Source: Actinobaculum sp. 313
GTDB taxonomy: Bacteria; Actinomycetota; Actinomycetes; Actinomycetales; Actinomycetaceae
Length of the DNA stretch: 64,000 nt
Reading direction: 5' to 3'
Assembly (NCBI RefSeq): GCF_003073475.1
Contig: NZ_CP029033.1
Coordinates: 1,860,001-1,924,000 of the forward strand
In this document: in pieces, positions 56,045 to 64,000 of the stretch
Layout of the letters: every line of letters starts with the position of its first letter
Position numbering within the stretch: the stretch's first letter is position 1
The notes under the pieces: model-generated
Seen by the model: the letters and a program-made list of their open reading frames with translations, nothing else
Database searches by the model: none
What the model was told of the DNA's origin: nothing
Made by a program: the position numbers and the translations under genes

Positions 56045-56386
56045 CCTGTAGCCCACCAAGGCCGCATTCTCGGCCTGCAGGAGGCGCGTGCGACGGGCAC
56101 CGAGCCGCGTTGGCGCTGCCACGCAGCGCATTGTCGGCCTAAAGGCCGGATTGGCCGCCCATACATGCGCACCGCCCCTATATGTTAGGAACATATGCTA
56201 GGTGCATCGCTCTCGAAGAACGCACAGGACGCCACGCCCGCCTGCCAGGGACGCGTTCCCAAAGCATCCGTGTTAGCAGGGCGCCATTACACCAGCCAGC
56301 ACTTCTGGCGAGGGCGAGCTCATAGCACCTGCGCTGAGTCATATCACCCGTGCTAATCGGGCGCCGGCAGCAAAGCCCAAAGCAAA

Positions 56387-56414
56387 AGAGGGGACCCGGA
56401 ACCGGATCCCCTCT
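56387..56414 (-). terminator. Terminator of rpmF
   Basis: Stem AGAGGGG / CCCCTCT with an inner CCGG pair, followed on the minus strand by TTTTGCTTT, 14 bp beyond the rpmF stop codon. Confidence 0.85.
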
Positions 56415-56427
56415 CGCTAGCTTTATG

Positions 56428-56592
56428 TCAGTCGCTCAGCAGGCCAGTCTGGTAGGCCTTCGCCAGCTTGCGCGGAATGCGCACCTCGCGCCCTTGAACG
56501 CGGACGGTCTGAAGCTCGGTCAGCTCGGCCTTCCACTGGGAACGACGAGAGCGAGTGTTGCTGCGGGACATCTTGCGCTTGGGAACTGCCAT
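56428..56592 (-). CDS. rpmF: Ribosomal protein L32
   Basis: 54 aa: [19 protein letters not shown], then [18 protein letters not shown] and [17 protein letters not shown]. The N-terminal signature is diagnostic of bacterial L32. It is the cysteine-free (non-zinc) version; zinc-binding L32 has CxxC pairs in the second half. Structural protein of the large ribosomal subunit. Start ATG 56592 is followed by normal family spacing; upstream GGAGAGGAGCGG-type purines serve as ribosome site. Stand-alone gene with its own terminator. Confidence 0.97.
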   Translation of the reverse strand: MAVPKRKMSRSNTRSRRSQWKAELTELQTVRVQGREVRIPRKLAKAYQTGLLSD

Positions 56593-57070
56593 GTCTACCG
56601 CTCCTCTCCATCAATCAACCGCCGGCCGGCGGCCCGTCTTCTTTCTTCCGCACCGGCATTTCACCGGCGCACACAAGTCAGCATTTTACCCGCCCAAGCC
56701 CCTCCCCGCCATTCCGGAGGCGAGCTGTGCAGGCGCCATCCGCGAGGAGTTGCTCACAGCAAGTTGCTCACACTCTCTTTCCTGCCCCGACGGCATAAGT
56801 CCCCTCTACGCATGCCGCTCATTCGTCGAATGAACAGAGCAGAGCCGCACTGATCGCAAAGTTGTTCGCATATGCTCAGCTTCGCCCACCGCAGTCCAAA
56901 TCCAACCATGCACATCGAAGCAGAGCCACCACATATCGAACTTCGACCGCAGTAGGAAGTGTGAACGCCCACCGTCAGCAACACCCCGACCACCGGCACT
57001 TATGGCCAGTGACGCGCACATCCGATGAGTCCTCGCAGTGCCTCGTCAATGAGTGGTCCACAATGGAAGG
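56593..57070. other. Intergenic stretch
   Basis: About 480 bp between divergent rpmF and yigZ. Some minus-strand frames are open (for example 56754-56999) but with Cys/Arg-rich noise composition and no ribosome site. Nothing else seen. Confidence 0.4.
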
Positions 57071-57763
57071 GTGAACCCGATCCTGCTTTCCTCTGCGGCC
57101 CAGCGCAGCGCATTGCGGAATGAAATCGTCGTCAAACGCTCACGTTTCTTGGCTGCGGTAGCTCGAGTTCCCGATGCCGCAGCAGCTCGCGCGTTCATCG
57201 ACGCCGAACGTGCTGCAACACCCGATGCTCGGCATCATTGCACCGCTTTCCTCGTCTCCGTTTCGGGAGCGGCCCCGCAATCGCATTCCTCCGACGACGG
57301 TGAGCCCTCCGGAACTGCCGGACGTCCCATGTTAGACGTGCTGACGGGAAGCGGAGTTATCGACATCGTCGCCGTAGTCACGCGTTATTTCGGCGGTACC
57401 CTCTTGGGCACGGGCGGCCTTGTGCGCGCATACTCCGATGCGGTTCGCGAATGCCTCGAGGGAGCGAAACTCGTAGAACGGCAACACGTCCCTATTTGGC
57501 AGGCATTCCTGCCCCACGACTATGCCGGGCGTTACATCGCAAAGGTTTTTGAAGCCGGGGAAACGGTCGAACCAGAATACCTGGAAGATGGCGTGCGAGT
57601 ATCGGTGATGACCGACGCCGGCGAGCGTCTGCACGCTGAGCTGGCGCAGCTCTCCGGCGGCGCCATCACGCTTAAACAGGAAGGCAGCGCCGTCGTCGAA
57701 CGCCCCTGGGGGCATATTCGCTCCGGGAAGGCAGTCACTGACGGAGAAACGCCCGGTCAGTAA
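57071..57763 (+). CDS. YigZ / IMPACT-family protein
   Basis: About 230 aa. UPF0029/IMPACT N-terminal domain signature is clear: RSRFLAAVARV, HHCTAFLVS, SSDDGEPSGTAGRPMLDVL and TRYFGGTLLGTGGLVRAYSDAVRECL. The C-terminal part matches the DUF1949 ferredoxin-like domain (PHDYAGRYIAKVFE). In eukaryotes IMPACT modulates Gcn2; bacterial function is undefined. The start may be GTG 57071 or GTG 57053; GGAAGG lies too close to the former, so the true start is uncertain. Confidence 0.88.
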   Translation: MNPILLSSAAQRSALRNEIVVKRSRFLAAVARVPDAAAARAFIDAERAATPDARHHCTAFLVSVSGAAPQSHSSDDGEPSGTAGRPMLDVLTGSGVIDIVAVVTRYFGGTLLGTGGLVRAYSDAVRECLEGAKLVERQHVPIWQAFLPHDYAGRYIAKVFEAGETVEPEYLEDGVRVSVMTDAGERLHAELAQLSGGAITLKQEGSAVVERPWGHIRSGKAVTDGETPGQ

Positions 57764-58011
57764 CAGGCAGCTGGGAGCAGACCCAACGTAACTCTAGCGT
57801 GGCTCGTCACGTCCAAGCCGCAACGTTGAAGTACGCGCCCACTCTTACGCATAGGCTATGATCATCCACGCAGTCACGGCCGATCTTCACACAGGCTCAA
57901 TGGCGCTGGACTCTTGCGGGCGGCATACAACGCGGTTGCCGCCGCGCTACGCACGGACTCGACAACAACACCTGGACACGACCTGGTCAACGCGCCCGCG
58001 CCACCGAACTC

Positions 58012-58093
58012 ACTGCACCACCAGGCTCACTACACCTCCAGACGCACTGCACCACCGAACTCACTACACCTCCAGACCCGCTGCACCACCGCC
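58012..58093. repeat. 34-bp tandem repeat upstream of cysK
   Basis: Two complete 34-bp units (58012-58045, 58046-58079; ACTGCACCACC...CTACACCTCCAGAC) and a partial third. Pro/Thr-rich frames result in the plus strand but none is a gene. Lies about 120 bp upstream of the leader peptide. Confidence 0.7.
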
Positions 58094-58208
58094 CCTTGCC
58101 GCATCGTATTTCGCTATGAGAGACAATCACCTCAAAGATTGGACAACAGCCAGCGAGTGTGCGAGTGTTAATCACGTCGTCCATGGAGAAAAAGAAGGAG
58201 GGGACCTC

Positions 58209-58262
58209 ATGATGCACGCAACTCGCCGTCCCTCCTTCTGCATGTGCTGTCTGTGTCTTTAG
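58209..58262 (+). CDS. Cysteine-rich leader peptide of cysK
   Basis: 17 codons, MMHATRRPSFCMCCLCL, with four Cys codons among the last seven and a strong ribosome site AAGAAGGAGGGG before it. It is directly followed by a hairpin (58264-58302) and, about 120 bp on, by cysK. Cys-codon short ORFs are known to attenuate sulfur-assimilation operons in mycobacteria: ribosome stalling at Cys codons when cysteine is scarce opens the downstream message. The location fits this exactly; the mechanism here is inferred. Confidence 0.75.
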   Translation: MMHATRRPSFCMCCLCL

Positions 58263-58263
58263 G

Positions 58264-58302
58264 GCGTCAGGCTTTACTGGTGCGCCCGCGCACGCTTGAC
58301 GC
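58264..58302 (+). promoter_or_regulatory. Hairpin after the Cys leader peptide
   Basis: Outer stem GCGTCA (58264-58269) with TGACGC (58297-58302), inner stem GTGCG / CGCAC at 58280-58293. It begins 2 bp after the leader-peptide stop codon, where a stalled ribosome would block it. Candidate attenuator. Confidence 0.55.
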
Positions 58303-58383
58303 TCGTCAGCTCCCCATCTGAGCATCATCATTCCCACGAGAATTCGAGAATTCATAGGCATTTGCACGTAAAAGGAGTTTCCC

Positions 58384-59319
58384 ATGTCTAATATTCACGC
58401 CGACGCTACCGCACTTGTTGGCGGCACCCCGCTCGTCCGTCTCAACCGTCTGACCAATGGCTCGGAAGCCACCGTGCTCGTCAAGCTCGAGTACTTCAAT
58501 CCCGCCAATTCCGTGAAGGACCGTATCGCCGTCGCCATCGTTGATGCCGCCGAAGAGTCCGGCCAGCTGCCTGCAGGTGGAACGATTGTGGAGGCAACAT
58601 CCGGCAATACCGGTATCGGCCTGGCATGGGTAGGGGCCGTGCGCGGCTACAAGGTCATTTTGACCATGCCGTCGTCCATGTCGCGTGAGCGGCGCGCTCT
58701 TCTGCGCGGTTTCGGTGCCGAACTGATCCTCACCGACCCCGCCGGAGGAATGCAGGGCGCAGTGGATAAGGCGAAGGAAATTGTCGCCTCCACACCGGGC
58801 GCCGTATTGGCCTCGCAGTTCGCCAATGAGGCCAACCCTCGCATTCACGAGAAGACGACCGGGGAAGAGGTCTGGGCCGATACCGACGGCAACGTTGACT
58901 ACTTCGTCTCCGGCATAGGTACAGGTGGAACAATTACCGGCTCCGGGCGGACTCTTCGCCGGTACAACCCGGATATCAAGCTTGTTGCCGTTGAGCCGAC
59001 TGAATCGCCGCTCCTTTCCGAAGGCAAGGCGGGTCCGCACAAAATCCAGGGCATCGGCGCGAATTTCGTGCCGGACGTACTAGACACAGACATCTACGAC
59101 GAAGTCATCACCGTGCCGAGCGATGCCGCCTTGGCTACCGCGCGACGGGCTGCTACCGAAGAGGGATTACTGGTTGGTATCTCCTCCGGGGCCGCGATTG
59201 CGGCCGCCCTGCAGATTGCCAAGCGCCCGGAAGCGGCTGGTAAGACAATCGTCGCCATTGTTCCGGACTTCGGAGAGCGCTACGTTTCGACGCCGCTTTT
59301 TGAGGGACTCGCTGACTGA
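58384..59319 (+). CDS. cysK: Cysteine synthase A
   Basis: Pyridoxal-phosphate enzyme forming cysteine from O-acetylserine and sulfide. The PLP lysine is in [11 protein letters not shown] (Lys 44), followed by [13 protein letters not shown], the phosphate-binding [12 protein letters not shown] and the C-terminal [10 protein letters not shown]. 311 aa, standard. ATG 58384 is preceded by AAAAGGAG. It is followed by cysE on the same strand, so substrate and product enzymes are made together; the Cys leader peptide upstream suggests cysteine-responsive control. Confidence 0.97.
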   Translation: MSNIHADATALVGGTPLVRLNRLTNGSEATVLVKLEYFNPANSVKDRIAVAIVDAAEESGQLPAGGTIVEATSGNTGIGLAWVGAVRGYKVILTMPSSMSRERRALLRGFGAELILTDPAGGMQGAVDKAKEIVASTPGAVLASQFANEANPRIHEKTTGEEVWADTDGNVDYFVSGIGTGGTITGSGRTLRRYNPDIKLVAVEPTESPLLSEGKAGPHKIQGIGANFVPDVLDTDIYDEVITVPSDAALATARRAATEEGLLVGISSGAAIAAALQIAKRPEAAGKTIVAIVPDFGERYVSTPLFEGLAD

Positions 59320-59334
59320 GACAGGAAAATGGCC

Positions 59335-59364
59335 GTGGGCCGGTGCCTCGTGGTACCGGCCCAC
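59335..59364 (+). terminator. Hairpin between cysK and cysE
   Basis: 10-bp stem GTGGGCCGGT / ACCGGCCCAC, 10-base loop, 15 bp after the cysK stop. No T-run follows, so it may lower cysE expression or stabilise the cysK message rather than end transcription fully. Confidence 0.6.
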
Positions 59365-59439
59365 CCGTATAACATTCTGACCTGGGCACCGTGCTGAAAT
59401 TGAGCGCGGGAGGGCCGGGCAACAGAAGGAGACTGCACG

Positions 59440-60018
59440 ATGGGACAGGCAAAACCACGGCTGCGGGAGTTGCTGCGCGAGGATCTGAAAGCAGCGCGCG
59501 ACCATGACCCTGCGGCACGATCTAATGTCGAAGTTGCCCTTGCCTATTCCGGCGTCCACGCATTGTGGGGTTATCGGGTCGCACACGCCATGTGGGAATC
59601 CTCCCCGCGCCTGCGTCTACCGGCACGCCTGCTCTCGCAGGCCGTGCGCGGACTGACCGGCATCGAAATCCACCCCGGCGCGAAAATCGGGCGTCGCTTC
59701 TTCATCGATCACGGCATGGGCGTAGTGATCGGCGAGACCGCTGAGGTCGGCGAGGACTGCATGCTCTACCACGGTGTCACCCTCGGCGGCACATCGCTTG
59801 AGCCCACAAAACGCCATCCGACGTTAGGCGACGGCGTCGTCGTCGGTGCCGGCGCAAAGGTGCTCGGACCGATCACATTGGGTGACGGCGCTCGAGTGGG
59901 AGCTAACGCCGTCGTCGTCAAAGACGTCCCACCGAAAACCACCGCCGTGGGGGTTCCCGCCAAGTTACATCAACGCGCATCCGAGGCCTACACCATCGAC
60001 CCGGCGATGTATATCTGA
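59440..60018 (+). CDS. cysE: Serine O-acetyltransferase
   Basis: Makes O-acetylserine from serine and acetyl-CoA. Left-handed beta-helix hexapeptide repeats: [60 protein letters not shown]; the catalytic pair His in DHGMG and His in YHGVTLGG is present. 192 aa, the short form lacking part of the N-terminal domain of E. coli CysE. ATG 59440 is preceded by AGAAGGAG. With cysK it completes the cysteine pathway. Confidence 0.96.
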   Translation: MGQAKPRLRELLREDLKAARDHDPAARSNVEVALAYSGVHALWGYRVAHAMWESSPRLRLPARLLSQAVRGLTGIEIHPGAKIGRRFFIDHGMGVVIGETAEVGEDCMLYHGVTLGGTSLEPTKRHPTLGDGVVVGAGAKVLGPITLGDGARVGANAVVVKDVPPKTTAVGVPAKLHQRASEAYTIDPAMYI

Positions 60019-60046
60019 CAGCGGCAGACTCTGATAGCGGCGGAAT

Positions 60047-60679
60047 CTACGCACTTCGTACCGGGTGGCGGATTACCGTCTTGAGCTTCTCCGGTGCCAC
60101 CTTGCGCGCATCACTGAGGTAAATTTCGTGGTGGTGGCGCTCCTGTGTAATGTCGAGAACGTATCCCTGCTGTGTGGCGAAGTCATCTATCAACGCCACG
60201 GTCGCAGGTTCGCGGTCATAGGGTCCGATGTGCATGCATTGAACGCATAGCCCCTCATCAAGTGGCAGGTACTCCACGGCAGAGAAGTCGGCATTCTTCT
60301 TTCGCGTTGCCTCGCCGATAGCCCAGGCAAACTCGTCCCGCGTAACGAAGTCAGGTAGGCGGATCACAGAGATCCACTGGAAGTCAGCTTTGCGGGCGTA
60401 GTCGACCCCGGCGACGCCGTCCTGCCACCAGAAGCCCTCCAGCGGCGGAACCACGTAGTCAAAATACCCCGCAATCCGGTGATCGCCCATCTTGCTCATT
60501 TTGATGGTGAAGGCGACGCTGTACAGCAGGTTGATCGCCTGCTTGTATTCCCCGTCCTCAAGATTGGGATCACCGCTACCTCGTACCGCAAGGAAGTTCA
60601 TCGCAGGCACCGTGACGATGCCCGGTTTCCTCGGCGGCAGGTAGAACTCCTTGTACTCCTTCTTGAAATCAAATGCCAC
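60047..60679 (-). CDS. GyrI-like small-molecule-binding protein
   Basis: 210 aa of the GyrI-like family, which shares the BmrR effector-binding SHS2 fold. Start GTG 60679 (MAFDFKKEYKEFYLPP) after AAAAAGG; a longer open frame to 60826 is rejected. Supporting sequence: VPAMNFLAVRGSGDPN, GYFDYVVPPLEGFWW, CMHIGPYDREPATVALID and the late HHEIYLSDARKVAPEKLKTVIRHPV, which is typical of the stand-alone members. Such proteins bind or hydrolyse lipophilic compounds; no HTH domain, so not a regulator. Converges with cysE. Confidence 0.88.
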   Translation of the reverse strand: MAFDFKKEYKEFYLPPRKPGIVTVPAMNFLAVRGSGDPNLEDGEYKQAINLLYSVAFTIKMSKMGDHRIAGYFDYVVPPLEGFWWQDGVAGVDYARKADFQWISVIRLPDFVTRDEFAWAIGEATRKKNADFSAVEYLPLDEGLCVQCMHIGPYDREPATVALIDDFATQQGYVLDITQERHHHEIYLSDARKVAPEKLKTVIRHPVRSA

Positions 60680-60910
60680 AGTGCACCTTTTTCCCGCTCT
60701 GCCCATCGCGCGGAATTGCGCCTCCGCACCTATGGTAGAGGCTCTGGGCAGAGATGCCGCTCGCACCCTCAGAGCGCAAGAAAACAAGCGACTGACCCGC
60801 AACACCCAGGGCGGACCCGCAACCACGAAGGTGCAGGCGTTTGGGCAGCGGGTGCTACCCGCGTGGCAAACTGTGATGCTTGCCTTGACGCGAGTATCAC
60901 CCGGCTATCG

Positions 60911-61363
60911 TCAGCTGCGGGAGGCCTCGTAATCCGCCAGTAGATCGATGCGACGCTGGTGACGCTGATCCTCGCTGAACGGGGTCTCCAGAAAGGTCTT
61001 CACAAGCTCCCATGCCTCTTCGACGCTATGCTGGCGAGCGCCAACGGAGATGACATTGGCGTTGTTGTGCTCGCGGCCGAGAGCTGCCGTGCTCTTATTC
61101 CAGGCGAGGATGGCCCGCACGCCCGTCACCTTATTCGCGGCAATCTGCTCGCCGTTGCCCGAACCGCCAATCACAATGCCGAGCGAGCCTGGATCGGCGA
61201 CGACGCCCTCACCACACGCGATGCACATGGGAGGATAATCGTCCAGACTGTCGTATGTGGAGGCTCCGTGGTCAACAACCTCGTAACCCGCCTCCCGCAG
61301 CTTGGGCACTAGGTACTCTTTCAGTTCAAAACCGGCATGATCGGTTGCAATGTGTACTCGCAT
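60911..61363 (-). CDS. rpiB: Ribose-5-phosphate isomerase B
   Basis: Interconverts ribose-5-phosphate and ribulose-5-phosphate. 150 aa with DHAGFELK (residues 8-15), GIVIGGSGNGEQIAANK, where Glu replaces the Cys base as in mycobacterial RpiB, and GREHNNANVISVGARQ. All expected residues are present, in contrast with the copy at 6.2-6.6 kb. Divergent from the M13 peptidase, separated by about 100 bp. Confidence 0.95.
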   Translation of the reverse strand: MRVHIATDHAGFELKEYLVPKLREAGYEVVDHGASTYDSLDDYPPMCIACGEGVVADPGSLGIVIGGSGNGEQIAANKVTGVRAILAWNKSTAALGREHNNANVISVGARQHSVEEAWELVKTFLETPFSEDQRHQRRIDLLADYEASRS

Positions 61364-61459
61364 GTTTCCATGGTAGTGGGTTACTCCGACACAATTTTAG
61401 GACATGACGGCAGGTCTTTTCGCCACGGCCATGTCGGAGCCTGCCTGTATGCTTGGCGC

Positions 61460-63459
61460 ATGACAGAAACGCATACTGACTCGCTCGGCCCGGTGCTGGA
61501 GGGCGCGGATTCCGCGGTCCGCATTCAAGACGATCTCTTCCATGCCATCAATGGCACATGGCTGGCCACCCAAGAGATTCCTTCCGACCTCTCCTCCTAC
61601 GGTTCCTTCATGAAACTACATGTGGAAGCCGAACAGCAGGTGCACGAGATCATTGAAGAACTCGTCGCCTTGGCCCCGCTGAAGGTGAGGCACAGCAGAT
61701 CGCCAGCTTCTTCCGTTCGTGGATGGATACCGAAACAGCCAATGCGCGCGGAGCATCACCACTGGATAGTGATTTAGCACTGGTTGCAACTGCGTCAGAT
61801 AAAGCTGAACTTGCCGCCGCCGTCGGGCAACTACTTGCTTCCGGCGTGGGCACCTTCTTCAGCTTCGGTGTTGACTCTGACCTCAATGATCCCAACCGTA
61901 ATATCGCCTTCCTCTCACAGTCCGGGATTGGGCTTCCCGATGAGGCCTACTATCGCGAGCCCCAACACGCCGAGGTGCTCGCGGCATACAAGGCTTTCGT
62001 TCCGAAAATGCTTTCGCTGGTTTTCGGACTGTCCGCCGACGACGCCGCAGCCGAGGCTGCCACAATTATCGATGTTGAAGCCGCTATCGCCGCACATCAT
62101 ATGAACGTCGTCGATACGCGCGACCTGGACAAGGTCAACAACCCGATGCAGTGGAGTGCCTTCACAGGATCAGCCCCCGGCTTCGATTGGGATGGTGCGG
62201 TCGCGGCGGCGGGGCTGACGGAGGAGAAACTGGCGGATGTACTGGTCCTGAATCCGGATGCTCTTTCTGGAAGCGCCCGGCTGTGGGCTGAACTTCCGCT
62301 GGAGAAGTTGAAGTCCTACACTCGCTGGCGGATCGCCGTCGCCTACTCGAAGTATCTCACCGAGGAGATCGATCAGGCATTTTTCGACTTCTACGGCCGT
62401 ACCTTGACGGGAGCGGAAGAACAGAAGGAGCGGTGGAAGCGCGGCGTACAACTGGTCAACGGCGCACTCGGCGAGGCAATCGGTAAACTCTACGTGCAAC
62501 GGCACTTCCCACCCGAATACAAGGCGAAAATGGAACAGTTGGTCGCGGATCTTCTGCAAGCCTATCGGGAATCCATCACGCAACTTGACTGGATGGGAGA
62601 GGAAACGAAGAAGAAGGCACTTGAGAAGGTCGACTCCTTCGATCCTAAGATCGGGTACCCGGAAAAGTGGCAGGACTACTCTGCCATGAAGATCGGTGAC
62701 GATCTGGTGGAAAACGTTCGCCAGGCCACTCGCTTCGAGTTCAACCGCGACATCGCCAAGCTCGGCGCGCCGGTGGATCGCAGCGAATGGTTGATGTCAC
62801 CGCAAACGGTTAACGCCTACTACAAGCCGACGTGGAATGAGATCGTTTTCCCCGCCGCAATCCTGCAGTTCCCCTTCTTCGATCCCAACCGTGATGATGC
62901 CCTGAACTATGGCGGTATTGGCGCGGTGATCGGCCACGAAATCGGGCATGGTTTCGACGATCAGGGCTCAAAGTACTCGGCAGACGGCTCGCTGAACAAC
63001 TGGTGGACAGACGAGGATCGCACCGAATTTGAAAAGCGGACGAAAGCACTTGTGGAACAGTATGACGCGTATATTCCCGGCGAGTTTGAGCCGGATAGCC
63101 CCCACCATGTGCAGGGCGCATTGACGCTCGGGGAGAATATCGGCGATCTCGGCGGCCTGACAATCGGCCTGAAGGCCTACGGCATTGCGCTGCGCCGGGA
63201 AGGAAAGACCCTCGCGGACGCTCCTGTGATCGACGGTTATACCGGCGTGCAGCGTGTTTTCCTCTCCTATGCGCGGATCTGGCAGGAAAAGCGGCGCCCG
63301 GAGATAATGCAAACCTTGCTCGCCACCGATCCGCATTCGCCCGCCGAGTTCCGTTGCAATGGCGTGGTGAAGAACGTTGACGCCTTTGCGGAGGCGTTCG
63401 ATGTGAAACCGGGTGACGAGTTGTACCTGCCTCCCGAAGAACGAGTACGTATCTGGTAG
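61460..63459 (+). CDS. M13-family zinc endopeptidase, frame broken at a C run
   Basis: Neprilysin/PepO-type metallopeptidase acting on small peptides. ATG 61460 (MTETHTDSLGPVLEGA), DDLFHAINGTWLATQEIP, then the frame leaves at VALAPLKVRHS. The second part begins EGEAQQIASFFRSWMDTETA and runs to the zinc site VIGHEIGHGFDDQG (about residue 492), third ligand ENIGDLGG and the terminal VRIW. One extra C in CCCC at 61674-61677 gives ALAPAEGEAQQIASFF, a seamless join, about 666 aa. No signal peptide or membrane anchor, so cytoplasmic unlike mammalian relatives. Family members usually need the C-terminal Trp, which is present. Confidence 0.93.
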
Positions 63460-63633
63460 CTGTCACGTATAGTTGCCCGCCAAATGTTCTGCCGTGTGGC
63501 GGTATCGGTTTCGTCATCGACCGCAAACCATGAATCGGACAACGAGACGCGGACCGAATCTGAGTTTCACGCCGGTTGCGTACGCCGGCAAATGTCAGTT
63601 GAGTAACCGATACCGACCACCAGGCCACTGACC

Positions 63634-64000
63634 TTAGGGAGTCGTCGCGAGGCGATAGCGGCGTCCCCCTGCGTCCCGCTGCAGTATCCCGTTGTCCACG
63701 CAGTCGCGGCGGGCCAGCGCAACATCATCGACAAAAACCGCCAGCGCCGCATTCAGTTCAACTTCAGTACACGATTGCCAGCGGTTACGACGAAAGACCT
63801 CTTCGCATGCCCTCCGTGCAAGAGGAAGACGTCTTCTTTCCTGCACCGGAAGCTCGATGGGCCCTTGCTCGAAAATAGCCTCTACATCAAGAGCTTCGGT
63901 AACCGCGGCGCGTAGCTGTTGCAGCGCATCCGCGTTTAGACCCGTCGCGTCAACGAAGGAAAGCCGATTGACCGGCGCTGACTGAGTGCGGTCACCGCTG
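63634..64000 (-). CDS. DUF2087-domain protein (5' end outside window)
   Basis: The frame is open to the right edge; about 121 codons visible. The C-terminal domain reads CTEVELNAALAVFVDDVALARRDCVDNGILQRD and GGRRYRL, the DUF2087 pattern (Y.E.E.N..L....DD...LRR..VD.G.L.R). The part before it (VNRLSFVDATGLNADALQQLR) is a linker of ArsR-like transcription factors that carry DUF2087. So probably a regulator with HTH beyond the edge. The upstream 170 bp (63460-63633) hold nothing seen. Confidence 0.75.
   Translation of the reverse strand, partial: SGDRTQSAPVNRLSFVDATGLNADALQQLRAAVTEALDVEAIFEQGPIELPVQERRRLPLARRACEEVFRRNRWQSCTEVELNAALAVFVDDVALARRDCVDNGILQRDAGGRRYRLATTP

Noticed and set aside
56754-56999. 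A Cys-containing small protein on the minus strand
   Set aside because: No ribosome site, composition like random GC-rich frames, no recognised motif beyond a chance CxxC.

Overview
The window is high-GC chromosomal DNA from an actinobacterium. The order smc-ftsY-ffh, the clpP pair with a separate clpX, an ileS translational T-box, a two-His-box trigger-factor/ClpP neighbourhood, a cysteine-free L32 and several leaderless-looking starts all fit. I infer a host-associated Actinomycetaceae-type organism, but nothing here fixes the genus. Most of the sequence is housekeeping, broken up by short accessory patches of repeats and small unknown genes.

Layout. 1-5 kb: 5'-part of uvrB (-), an FtsH-type membrane protease with an altered pore loop, coaE, then two tRNA-Ser 3'-half remnants. 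5-9 kb: aldo/keto reductase and an RpiB/LacAB-like isomerase sharing a strong terminator, then a HTH_42-type protein and an empty stretch. 9-21 kb (all -): TauE/SafE permease, amidohydrolase, ffh, ftsY, a single-span membrane protein, smc and the PTS-dependent dihydroxyacetone kinase operon dhaK-dhaL-dhaM. 21-29 kb (-): ndk, folC, ileS with its T-box leader, a DinB-like protein and an SDR. 29-35 kb (+): proC, valS, an acyl-CoA synthetase. 35-45 kb (-): chorismate mutase, clpX, two clpP genes, a broken secreted-protein gene, small membrane proteins, tig, tRNA-Pro, an OmpA-domain protein with a lipoprotein; then tRNA-Gly. 45.5-51.7 kb: TetR repressor divergent from an MMPL permease and a YhgE/Pip protein, with a 41-bp double operator between. 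51.7-56.4 kb: a MaoC-like dehydratase and a partner of unknown function, bracketed by two different tandem-repeat arrays and a 120-bp palindromic element. 56.4-64 kb: rpmF, yigZ, a cysteine-rich leader peptide followed by cysK-cysE, a GyrI-like protein, rpiB, an M13 endopeptidase and the edge of a DUF2087 gene.

A striking property is that five genes (ftsY, valS, tig, the MaoC-like gene, the M13 peptidase) are each broken by one missing base inside a short G/C run. Restoring one G or C repairs every one. Three are essential or nearly so, so I read these as sequencing or assembly undercalls rather than biology. The secreted protein at 39.2-39.9 kb is different: it is broken by a 7-bp tandem duplication, which is a real mutational signature and could be reversible.

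Regulatory highlights: the T-box that couples ileS to uncharged tRNA-Ile, a Cys-codon leader peptide placed as an attenuator ahead of cysK, the double TetR operator, and two inverted repeats with different stems but the same loop ahead of two small-envelope-protein genes.
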